The translations under genes and the position numbers were made by a program. Positions 27,181 to 37,998 of a DNA stretch of 64,000 bases are shown one piece after another. Position 1 is the stretch's first letter. Each line of letters opens with the position of its first letter. The stretch comes from [Streptosporangium] indianense (lineage in GTDB: Bacteria > Actinomycetota > Actinomycetes > Streptomycetales > Streptomycetaceae). The stretch spans positions 1 to 64,000 of the forward strand of contig NZ_JAKEIO010000015.1 in NCBI RefSeq assembly GCF_021474405.1, written 5' to 3'. The notes below the pieces were generated by a model that saw only the letters and a program-made list of their open reading frames with translations, made no database searches and had not been told where the DNA came from.

Positions 27181-28436
27181 CGTTCTCCTCCCGGGCCGGT
27201 CACGCCCGCCGGGCCTGAGGCCCCCTCTTGCTCCGCGTGTGTCTGCGAGGCCCGCAGCGACTCCAGCTCGTGCTGGTGCTCCATCGCGTCGAGCCGGTCG
27301 GCCTCCAGCAACTCGTGCACGGAGTTGATGAGCGTCTCCATGTCGACGACGCCCGTGTACTCGCCGCGCCGCCCGGTCACCACCACCCGCCCCGCGTTGT
27401 CGGTGAGCACCGCCTCCAGCGCGTCCCGCAGGGTGGCGTCCAGGCTGACCGTGGCCTGCACCAGGGTCCCGGCGCGGGCCAGTGAGCCCCGGGCCCGCAT
27501 CAGATCGCCGCGCCGCAGCCACTTGTAGGGGCGGCGGCGCCGGTCGAGCAGCAGGATCTCGTTGCTGCCGCTGGTCCGCAGCAGGTTGAAGATCTGCTGC
27601 AGCGGGTCGTCGACCGTGACCGTCGGACAGTCGGTGATCTCCACGTCCCGTACGCGGGTCAGGTTCAGCCGCTTCAGTGCGGCGCCGGCGCCCACGAACC
27701 CGGACACGAAGTCGTCCGCCGGGTTCGTCAGGATCGCCTCGGGGGTGTCGAACTGCGCGATGTGCGACCGCTCGCGCAGCACGGCGATCCGGTCGCCGAT
27801 CTTGATCGCCTCGTCGAAGTCGTGGGTGACGAACACGATCGTCTTGTGCAGCTCGTACTGCAACCGGATCAGCTCGTCCTGGAGGTGGTCCCGGGTGATG
27901 GGATCCACCGCCCCGAACGGCTCGTCCATCAGCAGCACCGGGGGATCGGCGGCCAGGGCCCGGGCCACCCCCACGCGCTGTTGCTGCCCGCCGGAGAGCT
28001 GGCGCGGGTAGCGGCCGCGGAACTCCGCGGCGTCGAGGCCGACCAGGTCGAGGAGCTCCTCGGTGCGCTCCCTGATCCGCGGCTTCGACCAGCCGATCAT
28101 CTTCGGGACGATCCCGATGTTCTGCGCCACCGTCATGTGCGGGAAGAGCCCGGCGGACTGGATGGCGTAGCCGACCTTGCGGCGCAGCTTGACCGGGTCC
28201 ATGTCGGTGACGTCCTCGCCGCCGATCCTGATACGGCCGCCGGTCGGCTCGATCAGCCGGTTGATCATCTTGAGCGTGGTCGACTTGCCGCAGCCCGAGG
28301 GGCCGACGAAGACGACGACCTCGCCCGCCTTGATCTGCATGCTCACGTTGTCCACGGCCGGCTGCGCACTGCCGGGGTAGCGCTTGGTCAGGTTCTCCAG
28401 CTCGATCGAGGCGCCGTGGTCACCGGTCTCAGGCAC
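27177..28436 (-). CDS. Osmoprotectant ABC ATPase with CBS domains
   Basis: 419 residues, OpuCA/ProV-like. Walker A GPSGCGKST, Q-loop YAIQSAGLFP, signature LSGGQQQRVG, Walker B VLLMDEPFGAVDP, H-loop THD. The tail after about 270 contains two CBS-like segments (VDDPLQQIFNLLRTSG; SLDATLRDALEAVLTDN), which sense ionic strength in OpuA. Glycine betaine or choline uptake is the likely role. GTG start; overlaps both neighbouring permeases. Confidence 0.92.
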   Translation of the reverse strand: MPETGDHGASIELENLTKRYPGSAQPAVDNVSMQIKAGEVVVFVGPSGCGKSTTLKMINRLIEPTGGRIRIGGEDVTDMDPVKLRRKVGYAIQSAGLFPHMTVAQNIGIVPKMIGWSKPRIRERTEELLDLVGLDAAEFRGRYPRQLSGGQQQRVGVARALAADPPVLLMDEPFGAVDPITRDHLQDELIRLQYELHKTIVFVTHDFDEAIKIGDRIAVLRERSHIAQFDTPEAILTNPADDFVSGFVGAGAALKRLNLTRVRDVEITDCPTVTVDDPLQQIFNLLRTSGSNEILLLDRRRRPYKWLRRGDLMRARGSLARAGTLVQATVSLDATLRDALEAVLTDNAGRVVVTGRRGEYTGVVDMETLINSVHELLEADRLDAMEHQHELESLRASQTHAEQEGASGPAGVTGPGGER

Positions 28437-29076
28437 GGATCCCCCTGGGAATGGTCAGCCGCCCGATCAGGACGTACGCGGCGTCGAACAGCAGCGCCAG
28501 GATGATGATGCCGAGCGTGCCCGCGAGGACCTGGTTGAGCGCGTTGGCGCTGCCCAGCGAGGCGAGGCCGCGGAAGATGACGTTGCCGAGTCCGGGGCCG
28601 GAGGCGTACGCCGCGATGGCCGCGATGCCCATCAGCATCTGGGTGGAGACGCGGATCCCGGTCAGGATGGGCGGCCAGGCCAGCGGCAGCTCGATCCGCA
28701 GCAGCCGGGCCGGCCGGGACATCCCGATGCCCGTGGCCGCGTCCACCAGAGCCGGATCCACCCCGCGCAGCCCGACGATCGCGTTGCGCACGACCGGCAG
28801 CAGCCCGTACAGCGTCAACGCGATCACCGTGGGCGGCACACCGAGGCCCACGAGGGGGATGAGCAGACCGATCAGGGCGAGCGCCGGCACGGTCAGGATG
28901 GTGGCGGTGGTCGTGGTGGCGAGGTTCCCGGCCCACTCGCTGCGGTACGTGACCACGCCGATCAGCACCCCGAGCGCGGTCGCCACGACCATGCACTGGA
29001 AGACCACGCTCGCGTGCTGGTAGGCGTCCGTGAGCAGCTGCTGGTGCCGGTTGACCAGGTACTCCCAGAAGTTCAC
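28429..29076 (-). CDS. Osmoprotectant ABC permease
   Basis: 215 residues, first transporter gene after the Lrp regulator, GTG start. N-terminal MNFWEYLVNRHQQLLTDA, about five helices, and EAA loop DAATGIGMSRPARLLRIELP. Forms a heterodimer with the other permease. It overlaps the ATPase gene by 8 bases. Confidence 0.9.
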   Translation of the reverse strand: MNFWEYLVNRHQQLLTDAYQHASVVFQCMVVATALGVLIGVVTYRSEWAGNLATTTTATILTVPALALIGLLIPLVGLGVPPTVIALTLYGLLPVVRNAIVGLRGVDPALVDAATGIGMSRPARLLRIELPLAWPPILTGIRVSTQMLMGIAAIAAYASGPGLGNVIFRGLASLGSANALNQVLAGTLGIIILALLFDAAYVLIGRLTIPRGIRA

Positions 29077-29095
29077 ACGCGCTCACCCCTACACG

Positions 29096-29566
29096 TCAGG
29101 TCTCCTCCGCGGCCTGCTCCACGAGCGGGATGATCCGCAGCGGAACGGGGTTCTCCATGACGATCGCCGTGGAGGCCCGGACGATGCCATCAAAACCGAC
29201 GACCCGGTCGATCACACGCTGGAGATCGGCGTTGGAGCGGGCCACGAGACGGCACAGCATGTCCCCGGTGCCGGTGGTCGTGTGCAGCTCCAGCACCTCC
29301 GGCACGGTCGCCAAATGGGCCCGTACGTCGGGCCCTTGCCCCTGCCGGATCTGCAGCGTGGCGAACGCCGTGACCGGATAGCCGAGCGCGGCCGGATCGA
29401 CTTGCGGACCGAATCCGCGAATGACTCCGTTCGACTGAAGCCGGTCCAGCCGCGCCTGCGCGGTGCCCCGGGCCACCCCCAGCCGCCGGGACATCTCCAG
29501 CACCCCGATCCGCGGCTCCCGGGCCAGCAGCAGAATGATCCGGCCGTCCAGATGATCGATCGCCAC
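29096..29566 (-). CDS. Lrp/AsnC-family regulator
   Basis: 156 residues, GTG start. AsnC HTH in about residues 1-60 (DHLDGRIILLLAREPRIGVL then RRLGVARGTAQARLDRLQSN); RAM ligand domain after 70. Lies 19 bases upstream of the osmoprotectant operon and divergent from hppD (123 bases apart). In Streptomyces an Lrp-type protein in this position regulates hppD (recalled); control of either or both directions is possible. Confidence 0.9.
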   Translation of the reverse strand: MAIDHLDGRIILLLAREPRIGVLEMSRRLGVARGTAQARLDRLQSNGVIRGFGPQVDPAALGYPVTAFATLQIRQGQGPDVRAHLATVPEVLELHTTTGTGDMLCRLVARSNADLQRVIDRVVGFDGIVRASTAIVMENPVPLRIIPLVEQAAEET

Positions 29567-29626
29567 AGCAGCCTCCCGGCATGGTCATCCTGTACAGAAG
29601 GGCCGCCGATACGGCCGTATCGCTGA

Positions 29627-30835
<1,209 letters not shown>

Positions 30836-30944
30836 CCGCCGCACCCCCGGGTCGTGCGGGTGTCACGGGGCACCCGCGCGACCCGCACCCGTGCCGCCCC
30901 GGACGGGCGGCCCGGTGGTGGCGGTGTGTGCCGGCCGTGCCCGG

Positions 30945-32381
30945 CTATCCCGCCCCGCCGTCGATCTCCGGCACCTCTTCGTCCGGCGGTTCGCCCAGTG
31001 CCTCCAGGGCCGTCCGGGCCGCGGGCGCCCCCAGCGGGGAGAAGTGCGGGTTGATCCGCAGGGCCTCCGTGAGGTGGCGGCGGGCCGCGCCGTCGCGGCC
31101 CAGCTCCCGCTCGATCATGCCCCGGTGGTACATGGCCACCGCGTCGTACACCCCGCCCCCGCGCACCGGATCCGTCGCCACCAGCGCGAACCGCAGGCCC
31201 TCCACGGACTCCCCGGCCCGGTGCAGCGCCCACCCCAGCGCGTCGGCGACCTCCGCTACGGGCCGGCGCCTCCACTCCGCCCGCAACCGCCGTACCGCTG
31301 CCCCCGGATCGCCGTGGTCGGCCTCGAACCGCCCCAGCACCAGCTCCTCGTCGGCCCCGCCCGTGGCAGCTGCCCGCACCCGCTCCCGCAGCAGCCCGTA
31401 CTGCACCCGGGCCGCCGCCGGCCGGCCCAGCGACTCGTACAACTCGCCCAGCTCCAGCGCGTACAGCGGACACGGCTGCCGGGCGAGAGCCGCCCGGTAG
31501 ACGCCCAGGGCTTCCGTCGGCCGGCCGAGGGCGGCCAGGGCACGACCCTGTCCGGCCTGCGCGGCCCGCTGGCCGGCGTCGAGGCGGACCGCCTCCCTGA
31601 AGTGCCGCAGCGCGACGTCGGGTTCCCCCCGTTCGAACGCCAGCCGACCCGCCTGCTCCAGATAGGCGGCCCGCTCGGCGGGATCCCGCGCGCCCGCCAC
31701 CGCGTCCGCCAGCGAGGCCGCCGCGTCCTCTCGCCGGCCCCGGTCCCGGTAGACGGCCGCCGCCCGCGCCAGCACGGCGGGACCCGAGTGCAACCCGGTC
31801 AGCCGGTCCAGCGCCCGCTTGGCCGCATTCTGGTCACCGAGCCCGGTGTACGCGTCGATGAGCAGCGGATACGTCGTCCACCGCCGCGGCTCCAGCTCCA
31901 GCGCCGCCTCACCCCACCGGCGCGCGGCGGGAAAGTCCCGGCGGGCGAGCGACAGCGCGGCAAGACCCGCCAGGGCCCGGGTGTTGCGCTGCGGCCGCAC
32001 CCTCAGCGATGTCCGCAGCGCCTTCTCGGCCCGCGGGTAGTACGCCGGGTCCGCCAGGCGCCGCCCCCGCTCCGCGTAGGCCGTCCCGAGCACCGCCCAG
32101 GACGTCGCGTCCCCCGGCCGCTCGCGCACGGCCCGGGCCCGCTCGTCGATCAGCTCCCCCAGGTCGGGCAGCGCGGCCGGCACCCCGCTGTCGAGCGCCG
32201 CCATGGCCGGCGCCCCCGGAGCCGGCGCGGCGGGCCCGGCCGGCTGCTCCCGCGGCAGCAGCACCAGCACCCCGCCCAGCACCGCACACCCCGCGACGGC
32301 GGCGATCAGCACCGGCCGTGAGCGCACCCGGCGCTTCCGGCCGGTCTCCGGCCCCACCGGGCCCTCCTGCTGGTTCTCCAT
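30945..32381 (-). CDS. Membrane-anchored TPR protein
   Basis: 478 residues from the ATG at 32381; a GTG at 32390 would add three residues. A basic cytoplasmic N terminus (RKRRVRSR) precedes one transmembrane helix (PVLIAAVAGCAVLGGVLVLL). The rest is a stack of tetratricopeptide repeats, for example ATSWAVLGTAYAERGRRLAD and QRAAQAGQGRALAALGRPTE. The repeats face outside the membrane and would bind a partner protein. No enzymatic motif. Confidence 0.75.
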   Translation of the reverse strand: MENQQEGPVGPETGRKRRVRSRPVLIAAVAGCAVLGGVLVLLPREQPAGPAAPAPGAPAMAALDSGVPAALPDLGELIDERARAVRERPGDATSWAVLGTAYAERGRRLADPAYYPRAEKALRTSLRVRPQRNTRALAGLAALSLARRDFPAARRWGEAALELEPRRWTTYPLLIDAYTGLGDQNAAKRALDRLTGLHSGPAVLARAAAVYRDRGRREDAAASLADAVAGARDPAERAAYLEQAGRLAFERGEPDVALRHFREAVRLDAGQRAAQAGQGRALAALGRPTEALGVYRAALARQPCPLYALELGELYESLGRPAAARVQYGLLRERVRAAATGGADEELVLGRFEADHGDPGAAVRRLRAEWRRRPVAEVADALGWALHRAGESVEGLRFALVATDPVRGGGVYDAVAMYHRGMIERELGRDGAARRHLTEALRINPHFSPLGAPAARTALEALGEPPDEEVPEIDGGAG

Positions 32382-32478
32382 GGCGCTCACTGTGCGTCAG
32401 CACGACCACCCACCCGGGCAGCCGAAGGGTGCCGCCGACGGGGTTCACACCGATGGCCCCGGGTGCGAACCTGTGATC

Positions 32479-33888
32479 ATGAGCCGTATCGAAGCGTCCC
32501 GCTCCGAGGACACCACGGCGACCGGCGACCTCGTGGACCTGCTGCTCGGCGGCCTGCCCGCCGAAGCGGTCCTCACCGACCCGGACGTCACGGCCTCCTA
32601 CGCCAACGACATGGCGAGCTTCTGCGCGGCCGGCATCCCGGCCGTGGTCGTGCTGCCCCGCACGGCCGAGCAGGTCCAGCACGTGATGCGCACCGCCACC
32701 GCCCTGCGCGTCCCCGTCGTCCCGCAGGGCGCCCGCACCGGACTGTCCGGCGCCGCCAACGCCTCCGACGGCTGCATCGTGCTCTCCCTGACGAAGATGG
32801 ACCGGATCCTGGAGATCAACCCGGTCGACCGCATCGCCGTCGTCGAACCGGGCGTGGTCAACGCCGCCCTGTCCCGGGCCGTCGGCGCACACGGCCTCTC
32901 CTACCCGCCGGACCCCTCCAGCTGGGAGATGTGCACCATCGGCGGCAACATCGGCACGGCCTCCGGCGGCCTGTGCTGCGTCAAGTACGGCGTGACCGCC
33001 GAGTACGTCCTCGGCCTCGACGTCGTCCTCGCCGACGGCCGCCTGATGTCCACCGGCCGCCGCACCGCCAAGGGCGTCGCGGGCTACGACCTGACCCGGC
33101 TGTTCGTCGGCTCCGAGGGCTCGCTCGGCATCGTCGTGCGGGCCGTCCTCGGGCTGCGCCCCAAACCGCCCGAGCAGCTGGTGCTGGCCGCCGAGTTCGC
33201 CTCCGCCGCCGCGGCCTGCGACGCCGTCTGCCGCATCATGGAGGGCGGCCACGTCCCCTCACTCCTCGAACTCATGGACCGTACGACGGTCAAGGCCGTC
33301 AACACGATGGCGCAGATGGGCCTCCCCGAGAGCACCGAGGCCCTGTTGCTGGCCGCGTTCGACACCACCGCCCCGGCCGCCGACCTCGCCGCCGTCGGCG
33401 CCCTGTGCGAAGCGGCCGGTGCCATCCAGGTCGTGCCCGCCGACGACGTGGCCGAGTCCGAACTGCTGCTCCAGGCCCGGCGGTTGTCGCTCACCGCGCT
33501 GGAGGCGGTCAAGGGCGTGACGATGATCGACGACGTGTGCGTGCCGCGCTCCCGGCTCGGCGACATGCTCGAAGGGGTGGACCGGATCGCCGCGAAGTAC
33601 CGGCTCACCATCGGCGTCGTCGCCCACGCGGGCGACGGCAACACCCACCCGACGGTCTGCTTCGACCCGGCGGACCCCGACGAGTCCCGGCGCGCCCGTG
33701 AGTCCTTCGACGAGATCATGGCGCTCGGCCTGGAACTGGGCGGCACCATCACCGGCGAGCACGGCGTCGGCGTCCTGAAGAAGGAGTGGCTGGCGCGCGA
33801 GATCGGCCCCGTGGGCATGGAGATGCAACGGGCCGTCAAGCAGGCCTTCGATCCGCTGAACATCCTGAACCCGGGCAAGCTCTTCTGA
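32479..33888 (+). CDS. FAD-linked oxidase, glycolate/D-lactate oxidase type
   Basis: 469 residues, GlcD-like. FAD_binding_4 domain: VPVVPQGARTGLSGAANA, SSWEMCTIGGNIGTASGG, GYDLTRLFVGSEGSLGIVV. The C-terminal cap domain has GVVAHAGDGNTHPTVCFDP and ends GVLKKEWL...FDPLNILNPGKLF. Oxidises a 2-hydroxy acid and probably passes electrons to quinone or a partner; substrate not decided. It stands alone without GlcE/GlcF. Confidence 0.9.
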   Translation: MSRIEASRSEDTTATGDLVDLLLGGLPAEAVLTDPDVTASYANDMASFCAAGIPAVVVLPRTAEQVQHVMRTATALRVPVVPQGARTGLSGAANASDGCIVLSLTKMDRILEINPVDRIAVVEPGVVNAALSRAVGAHGLSYPPDPSSWEMCTIGGNIGTASGGLCCVKYGVTAEYVLGLDVVLADGRLMSTGRRTAKGVAGYDLTRLFVGSEGSLGIVVRAVLGLRPKPPEQLVLAAEFASAAAACDAVCRIMEGGHVPSLLELMDRTTVKAVNTMAQMGLPESTEALLLAAFDTTAPAADLAAVGALCEAAGAIQVVPADDVAESELLLQARRLSLTALEAVKGVTMIDDVCVPRSRLGDMLEGVDRIAAKYRLTIGVVAHAGDGNTHPTVCFDPADPDESRRARESFDEIMALGLELGGTITGEHGVGVLKKEWLAREIGPVGMEMQRAVKQAFDPLNILNPGKLF

Positions 33889-33899
33889 GAACCTCGCGC

Positions 33900-34310
33900 T
33901 CACTGGGCGAGCAACTGGGCCAGCTCGTCGTCCAGCCCGAGCTGCTCGTCCTCCGTCCCCGGCGGGACCACCCGCAGCGTGCGCTCCAGCCAGGCCGACA
34001 CCGCCGCCGCCGGAGCCTCCAGCAGGGCGTCCCCGTCGGGCGAACTGAACGCCATCAGCACGACGCCGCGCCCCTCCGTCTTCGTCGGCCACACCCGCAC
34101 GTCCCCCTGCCCGCAGGGCCGGAACACGCCTTCCACCAGAAGGTCCCGGGCGAACATCCAGTGCACCGGGTGCCGGGTGTCGATGTGGAAGGTGACGTGG
34201 ACGGCGTAGGGGTCGTCGCTGAGATACCCGAGCCGGGCGGGCACCGCGACCCTGCGTTCGGGCGACAGGACGAGCTGCAGCTCCAGTTCCCGCTCCACGA
34301 CGGTGTGCAT
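33900..34310 (-). CDS. ssgG: SsgA-like sporulation cell-division protein
   Basis: 136 residues of the SALP family, unique to sporulating actinomycetes: LSPERRVAVPARLGYLSDDP, YAVHVTFHID, HWMFARDLLVEGVF, VWPT, and the Gly/Ser-rich turn FSSPDG. Members guide septum placement and peptidoglycan work during sporulation. Assignment to SsgG is by remembered gene context (beside an FAD oxidase and RDD genes), not by alignment. Convergent with the upstream oxidase. Confidence 0.82.
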   Translation of the reverse strand: MHTVVERELELQLVLSPERRVAVPARLGYLSDDPYAVHVTFHIDTRHPVHWMFARDLLVEGVFRPCGQGDVRVWPTKTEGRGVVLMAFSSPDGDALLEAPAAAVSAWLERTLRVVPPGTEDEQLGLDDELAQLLAQ

Positions 34311-34555
34311 GGCGGTCTTCCCTTCTCCTGACGGCTGCCCGTTGCGGGCCGGTCAGGAGGAGAGAGCGGGCCGGGGCCGCGGCATTACGCGCCTTGCCGG
34401 AAGTTTTTCGCGCGGGGATCCGCGGCGGCGGTGCGGTGCGTAGCACATCGGTGCTCGAAAGGGTCGGGTCCGGTGGGAGCGGCCGTGGGGATTGCGCTCG
34501 TCTGATAGATGTGGAGGCCCCCATTTGGCCCCCGAGCAGATACGGGACGACGGAC

Positions 34556-36421
34556 ATGAGCGCCCCAACCCCGGCCCCCGGTGACGACAGGCCCCGCGAA
34601 GGGTATTACCCGGACCCTTCCATTCCTGGATATGTCCGGTACTGGAACGGTGCTTCCTGGGTGCCGGGCACCAGCCGTCCGGCGCCCGGTGAGGGCGAGT
34701 CGCTCGCGCCGCCGCCCGGAGCGGGTGCGGCGCAGCCCGCCCCGGTCGAGGAGACCGGCCCGCACTTCTTCGACGAGGACCCGGTCGAGGAGCCGTCCGA
34801 GTCGCCGTCCGCCGCCGACGTCCAGCACGGCAGCCGTCCCGAACCGGCCTCCGCCTGGGGCGCCGACCGCTCCCGGCAGTCCGGCTTCGGCGGCGACCAG
34901 GACCGCCGTGTCTCGTGGGGTGCGCCGCAGGGCGCTCAGAGTGTCCAGGGCGCCGATCCGAGGCTCCCGCACGCCGACCGGCGGCCCGACGGGGAGTCAG
35001 CACGTGCCGACGGCACGGCTGACGCCTCTCCGGCCGACCTGGAGGCGAGCGCCGCGGCCGCGGGCAGCACGTTCGTGTTCCGCCGCCCGATGGGGAAGTC
35101 CGGGGGCGGAGCACCGGCCGACGCGTCCGACGACGGCACGATGACGTTCCGCGCGGTGTCCCCGCGCCCGGGGGCGGACGGTGGTGCGGCACCGGCCGGG
35201 GGACCGGGAGCCGGGAACCGCGGCGCGGCCGGGGCCGGGTCCGGCGGCAGTGCTCAGGGGCCGGGTTTCGGTCCGGCGGGTGCGGGTGCGGGTGCGGGTG
35301 CGGGTGCGGGTGGCCCGGGTGGCCCGGCGGCGTCAGGCGTCGGTGCGCAGGGCGGTGCCGGTGGCTCCGGGGGCGGTTCTCCGAGTCCGGGTTTCGGACC
35401 GGCCGGTGCGGGCGGACCGGGCGGCGGCCCGGCGGCGTCCGGGTTCGGCGCGCAGGGCGGAGCGTCCGGCGGTGTCTTCGGGCCGGCCGGCTCGGGCGGC
35501 GCGGCGTCCGCCTTCGGCGGCGGGCCCGGTGCGGCGGGCTCCGGCGGGAGCCCGTCGGGACCCGCGTTCGGCCCGCAGGCAGGGCCGAACGGTTCCGGGA
35601 GCGGTCCCGCGGGCCCCGGTTTCGGCGCCGGCAAGGCGGCCGCCGCGCAGGCAGGGGCCGGGAGCGCCGGCGCGGCGGCCTCCGGGTCCGCCCCGACCGC
35701 ACTGTCCGGACCCCAGGCGGCACCCACCGTCCCTCCGCAGTCCGGCGGACCCGGCGCCGCCCCGCCCGTCGCCTCCCCGTCCGGCACCCCGCTCAGCCCG
35801 GGTCCCGGCGGCGGCCAGTCCTCCTGGGCGCAGCAGGTGCACCGGCTGGCCGGAGCCGGCGGCGGTGACGAGCAGCCCGTCGCGCCCTGGAAACCACCGG
35901 TCGAGGACGTGTTCCAGGCGGCGGCCCGGCGCCAGGCGGAGGCCCGCCCCGCCGGGCTCGGCAAGCGCCTGGCCGCCCGGCTGCTGGACACCGTCGTCCT
36001 CGCGGCCCTCACCGCCACGGCCGCCGTACCGCTCGGCACCGCGGCGATCGACCACGTCAACGAGAAGATCGACGCGGCCAGGCTCTCCGGCGAGACCGTC
36101 ACGGTCTGGCTGCTCGACGGCACCACTTCCGTCTACCTCGGCATCATCCTTGCGGTCCTGCTGGTCGCCGGTGTCCTGTGCGAGGTGCTGCCGACCGCAA
36201 AGTGGGGCCGCACGCTCGGCAAGAAGCTGATGGGCCTCGAAGTGCGGGACATCGAGGCGCACGACTCCCCGGAGTTCGGTGCGGCCCTGCGCCGCTGGCT
36301 GGTCTACAGCGTGCCCGGGCTCCTCGTCGTAGGGATCGTCGGCGTCGCCTGGTGCCTCTTCGACCGGCCCTGGCGCCAGTGCTGGCACGACAAGGCGGCG
36401 CACACGTTCGTGGCGGGCTGA
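34556..36421 (+). CDS. DUF2510-RDD membrane protein with long Gly/Pro linker
   Basis: 621 residues. N-terminal DUF2510 motif GYYPDPSIPGYVRYWNGASW; then about 400 residues of low-complexity Gly/Ala/Pro/Ser sequence with GFGPAGAG-like repeats; then an RDD domain from about residue 470 (GKRLAARLLDTVVLAALTAT, LGKKLMGLEVR, WLVYSVPGLLVVGIVGVAW, C-terminal DKAAHTFVA). RDD proteins are predicted transporters or antiporters. The ATG at 34556 sits after a GACGGAC site. Followed by a second RDD gene. Confidence 0.85.
   Translation: MSAPTPAPGDDRPREGYYPDPSIPGYVRYWNGASWVPGTSRPAPGEGESLAPPPGAGAAQPAPVEETGPHFFDEDPVEEPSESPSAADVQHGSRPEPASAWGADRSRQSGFGGDQDRRVSWGAPQGAQSVQGADPRLPHADRRPDGESARADGTADASPADLEASAAAAGSTFVFRRPMGKSGGGAPADASDDGTMTFRAVSPRPGADGGAAPAGGPGAGNRGAAGAGSGGSAQGPGFGPAGAGAGAGAGAGGPGGPAASGVGAQGGAGGSGGGSPSPGFGPAGAGGPGGGPAASGFGAQGGASGGVFGPAGSGGAASAFGGGPGAAGSGGSPSGPAFGPQAGPNGSGSGPAGPGFGAGKAAAAQAGAGSAGAAASGSAPTALSGPQAAPTVPPQSGGPGAAPPVASPSGTPLSPGPGGGQSSWAQQVHRLAGAGGGDEQPVAPWKPPVEDVFQAAARRQAEARPAGLGKRLAARLLDTVVLAALTATAAVPLGTAAIDHVNEKIDAARLSGETVTVWLLDGTTSVYLGIILAVLLVAGVLCEVLPTAKWGRTLGKKLMGLEVRDIEAHDSPEFGAALRRWLVYSVPGLLVVGIVGVAWCLFDRPWRQCWHDKAAHTFVAG
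35279..35313 (+). repeat. Hexanucleotide tandem repeat
   Basis: About five copies of TGCGGG inside the RDD gene encode alternating Gly-Ala. Likely to vary in copy number without changing frame (6-bp unit). Confidence 0.85.
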
Positions 36422-36482
36422 GGCTCCCTCGGACAGCCGTCCGCCGGATGCGGAGCCCGGGGGTTCGCGGTCGACTCGGGCC

Positions 36483-37274
36483 ATGAGCAGTGAACCGCCC
36501 CCCGGCCCCGGTCAGGAACCGCCGGAAGACGACCCGTTCAGGAAGCGCCCCCCGAACGAGCCTCCGGGCGAGGGCACGGGAGCACCTCACGGCAACGAAC
36601 CCCCGCCGTACGGGGGCGGCGGCCAGGACGGTCCCGGTGGCCCCGGAGGTCCTGCCGGCGGCCCGGGCGGCGGCTTCGGTGACGGTCCCCCAGGAGGCGG
36701 AGTCCCCCCGGGCGGTGGCGTTCCTCCCGGCGGTGGGGTTCCCCCGGGCGGTGGCGTTCCCCCGGGCGGCGGTCCCTACGGCGGTGGCCCCTACCCCACC
36801 GACCCCCTCGCCGGCATGCCCCCGCTCGCCGACAGCGTCCTGCGCACGCTCGCGCGCATCATCGACATGATCCTGGTGGGTGCCGTCGTCTGGCTGCTCA
36901 CCTGGGCCCTGAACATCGACGAGTACGACGTGGACAGCGACCGCATCGAGGTCGGCAAGTCGCTCTGGCAGGCGGCGGTCGCCGCCGTCCTCTACATCGC
37001 CTACGACACCGCCATGACCGTGAGGAACGGCCAGACCCTCGGCAAGCAGCTGCTGCGCATGCGCGTGGCCAACCTGGACAACGGTGCGACGCCCTCCGTG
37101 CAGATGGCGCTGACGCGGGCCGCGGTGCTGTGGATCCCGTTCGCCTTCTGCTGCTTCTGCTTCTGGATCGCGGTCTCGGGCGGCTGGAGCTACTTCGACC
37201 GGCCCTACAAGCAGGGCCTGCACGACAAGGCCGCCAAGACGGTCGTGGTCAGCACCAAGGGGAGCAGTGGGTGA
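36483..37274 (+). CDS. RDD-family membrane protein
   Basis: 263 residues. The first about 110 are Pro/Gly-rich with GGGVPPGGGVPPGGG-type repeats. The RDD domain follows: LARIIDMILVGAVVWLLTWA, AVAAVLYIAYDTAMTVRNGQ, TLGKQLLRMRV, and a Cys-rich helix FAFCCFCFWIAV. The last residues DKAAKTVVV match its upstream neighbour (DKAAHTFVA). The two are tandem paralogues, 61 bases apart. Confidence 0.85.
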   Translation: MSSEPPPGPGQEPPEDDPFRKRPPNEPPGEGTGAPHGNEPPPYGGGGQDGPGGPGGPAGGPGGGFGDGPPGGGVPPGGGVPPGGGVPPGGGVPPGGGPYGGGPYPTDPLAGMPPLADSVLRTLARIIDMILVGAVVWLLTWALNIDEYDVDSDRIEVGKSLWQAAVAAVLYIAYDTAMTVRNGQTLGKQLLRMRVANLDNGATPSVQMALTRAAVLWIPFAFCCFCFWIAVSGGWSYFDRPYKQGLHDKAAKTVVVSTKGSSG

Positions 37275-37306
37275 ACGAGAGGCGGTGAGGAACGGTCAGC
37301 GGGCGC

Positions 37307-37585
37307 TCAGGAGGCCGCCCGTTCACGCACCGGCTCCGGGGCCGGCGCCGGGACAGAGGCCCGGAGCGGCTCGACGGGCGCGGGCTGTTCCACCGCGGCC
37401 GGGCGCTTCGGCAGGGGGACCGTCATGGCGACCAGCAGTCCCAGGGCGAGCGCCGCGAGGGCGATGACCGCGATCCCCGCACCCGAACGCGTCTGGGACA
37501 GCAGCAGCATGGCGAGGGTCGAGAGGATCACGGTGCACGAGCCGTAGGCGAGCTGTGCGGCAGTCGGACGGGGCATGGCCATCAT
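37307..37585 (-). CDS. Small two-helix membrane protein
   Basis: 92 residues; ATG at 37585 (or 37582). Two hydrophobic helices (CTVILSTLAMLLL; AVIALAALALGLLVAM) separated by a short loop, and a Pro/Ala-rich cytoplasmic tail. Convergent with the RDD gene. No family recognised. Confidence 0.65.
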   Translation of the reverse strand: MMAMPRPTAAQLAYGSCTVILSTLAMLLLSQTRSGAGIAVIALAALALGLLVAMTVPLPKRPAAVEQPAPVEPLRASVPAPAPEPVRERAAS

Positions 37586-37998
37586 GTCCTCGAAAGTGGG
37601 TGGTCCACGGGGTGTCGGCCTGGCATTCCGCCGGCTTCCGGGCGTTCTGCCGAACGACATTCTCTCGGGCAGGGTGCCCGACCGGAACCGGCGGTAAGCG
37701 TGACCTAACCAACAAGGGCGGTGCACAGGGGGCGCACGGAGTCATGACGTCCACCAAGTGGACAGATGCACGCGCCCGCACGGCCGGTGGGAGGGCCATG
37801 GGACAACCGTTTGGTTGTCCGCAAAACGAACGTTGCCTCCGTATAGTGCACTTGACCTGTCCAAGTCAAGGTCTGTCTTTTCTTCTAAACCTCTAGTCAA
37901 ATGTCGTCACTTGACTACACGCGTTGATCACGCGCGCGCGGACTTCCATGACCGGGACCCCGCCTGCCGCGCGCAGCGAACGCGGGGGAGGATCTCAA
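37586..37998 (+). promoter_or_regulatory. Palindrome-rich leader of the M6 protease gene
   Basis: 413 bases without a gene. Inverted repeats: GTCCAC/GTGGAC (37749-37763), GGACAACC/GGTTGTCC (37801-37820), CTTGAC/GTCAAG (37851-37870) and TAGTCAA/TTGACTA (37894-37917). The last two share the half site TTGAC in both orientations, four copies in 64 bases, suggesting cooperative binding by a repressor or activator. Confidence 0.65.
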
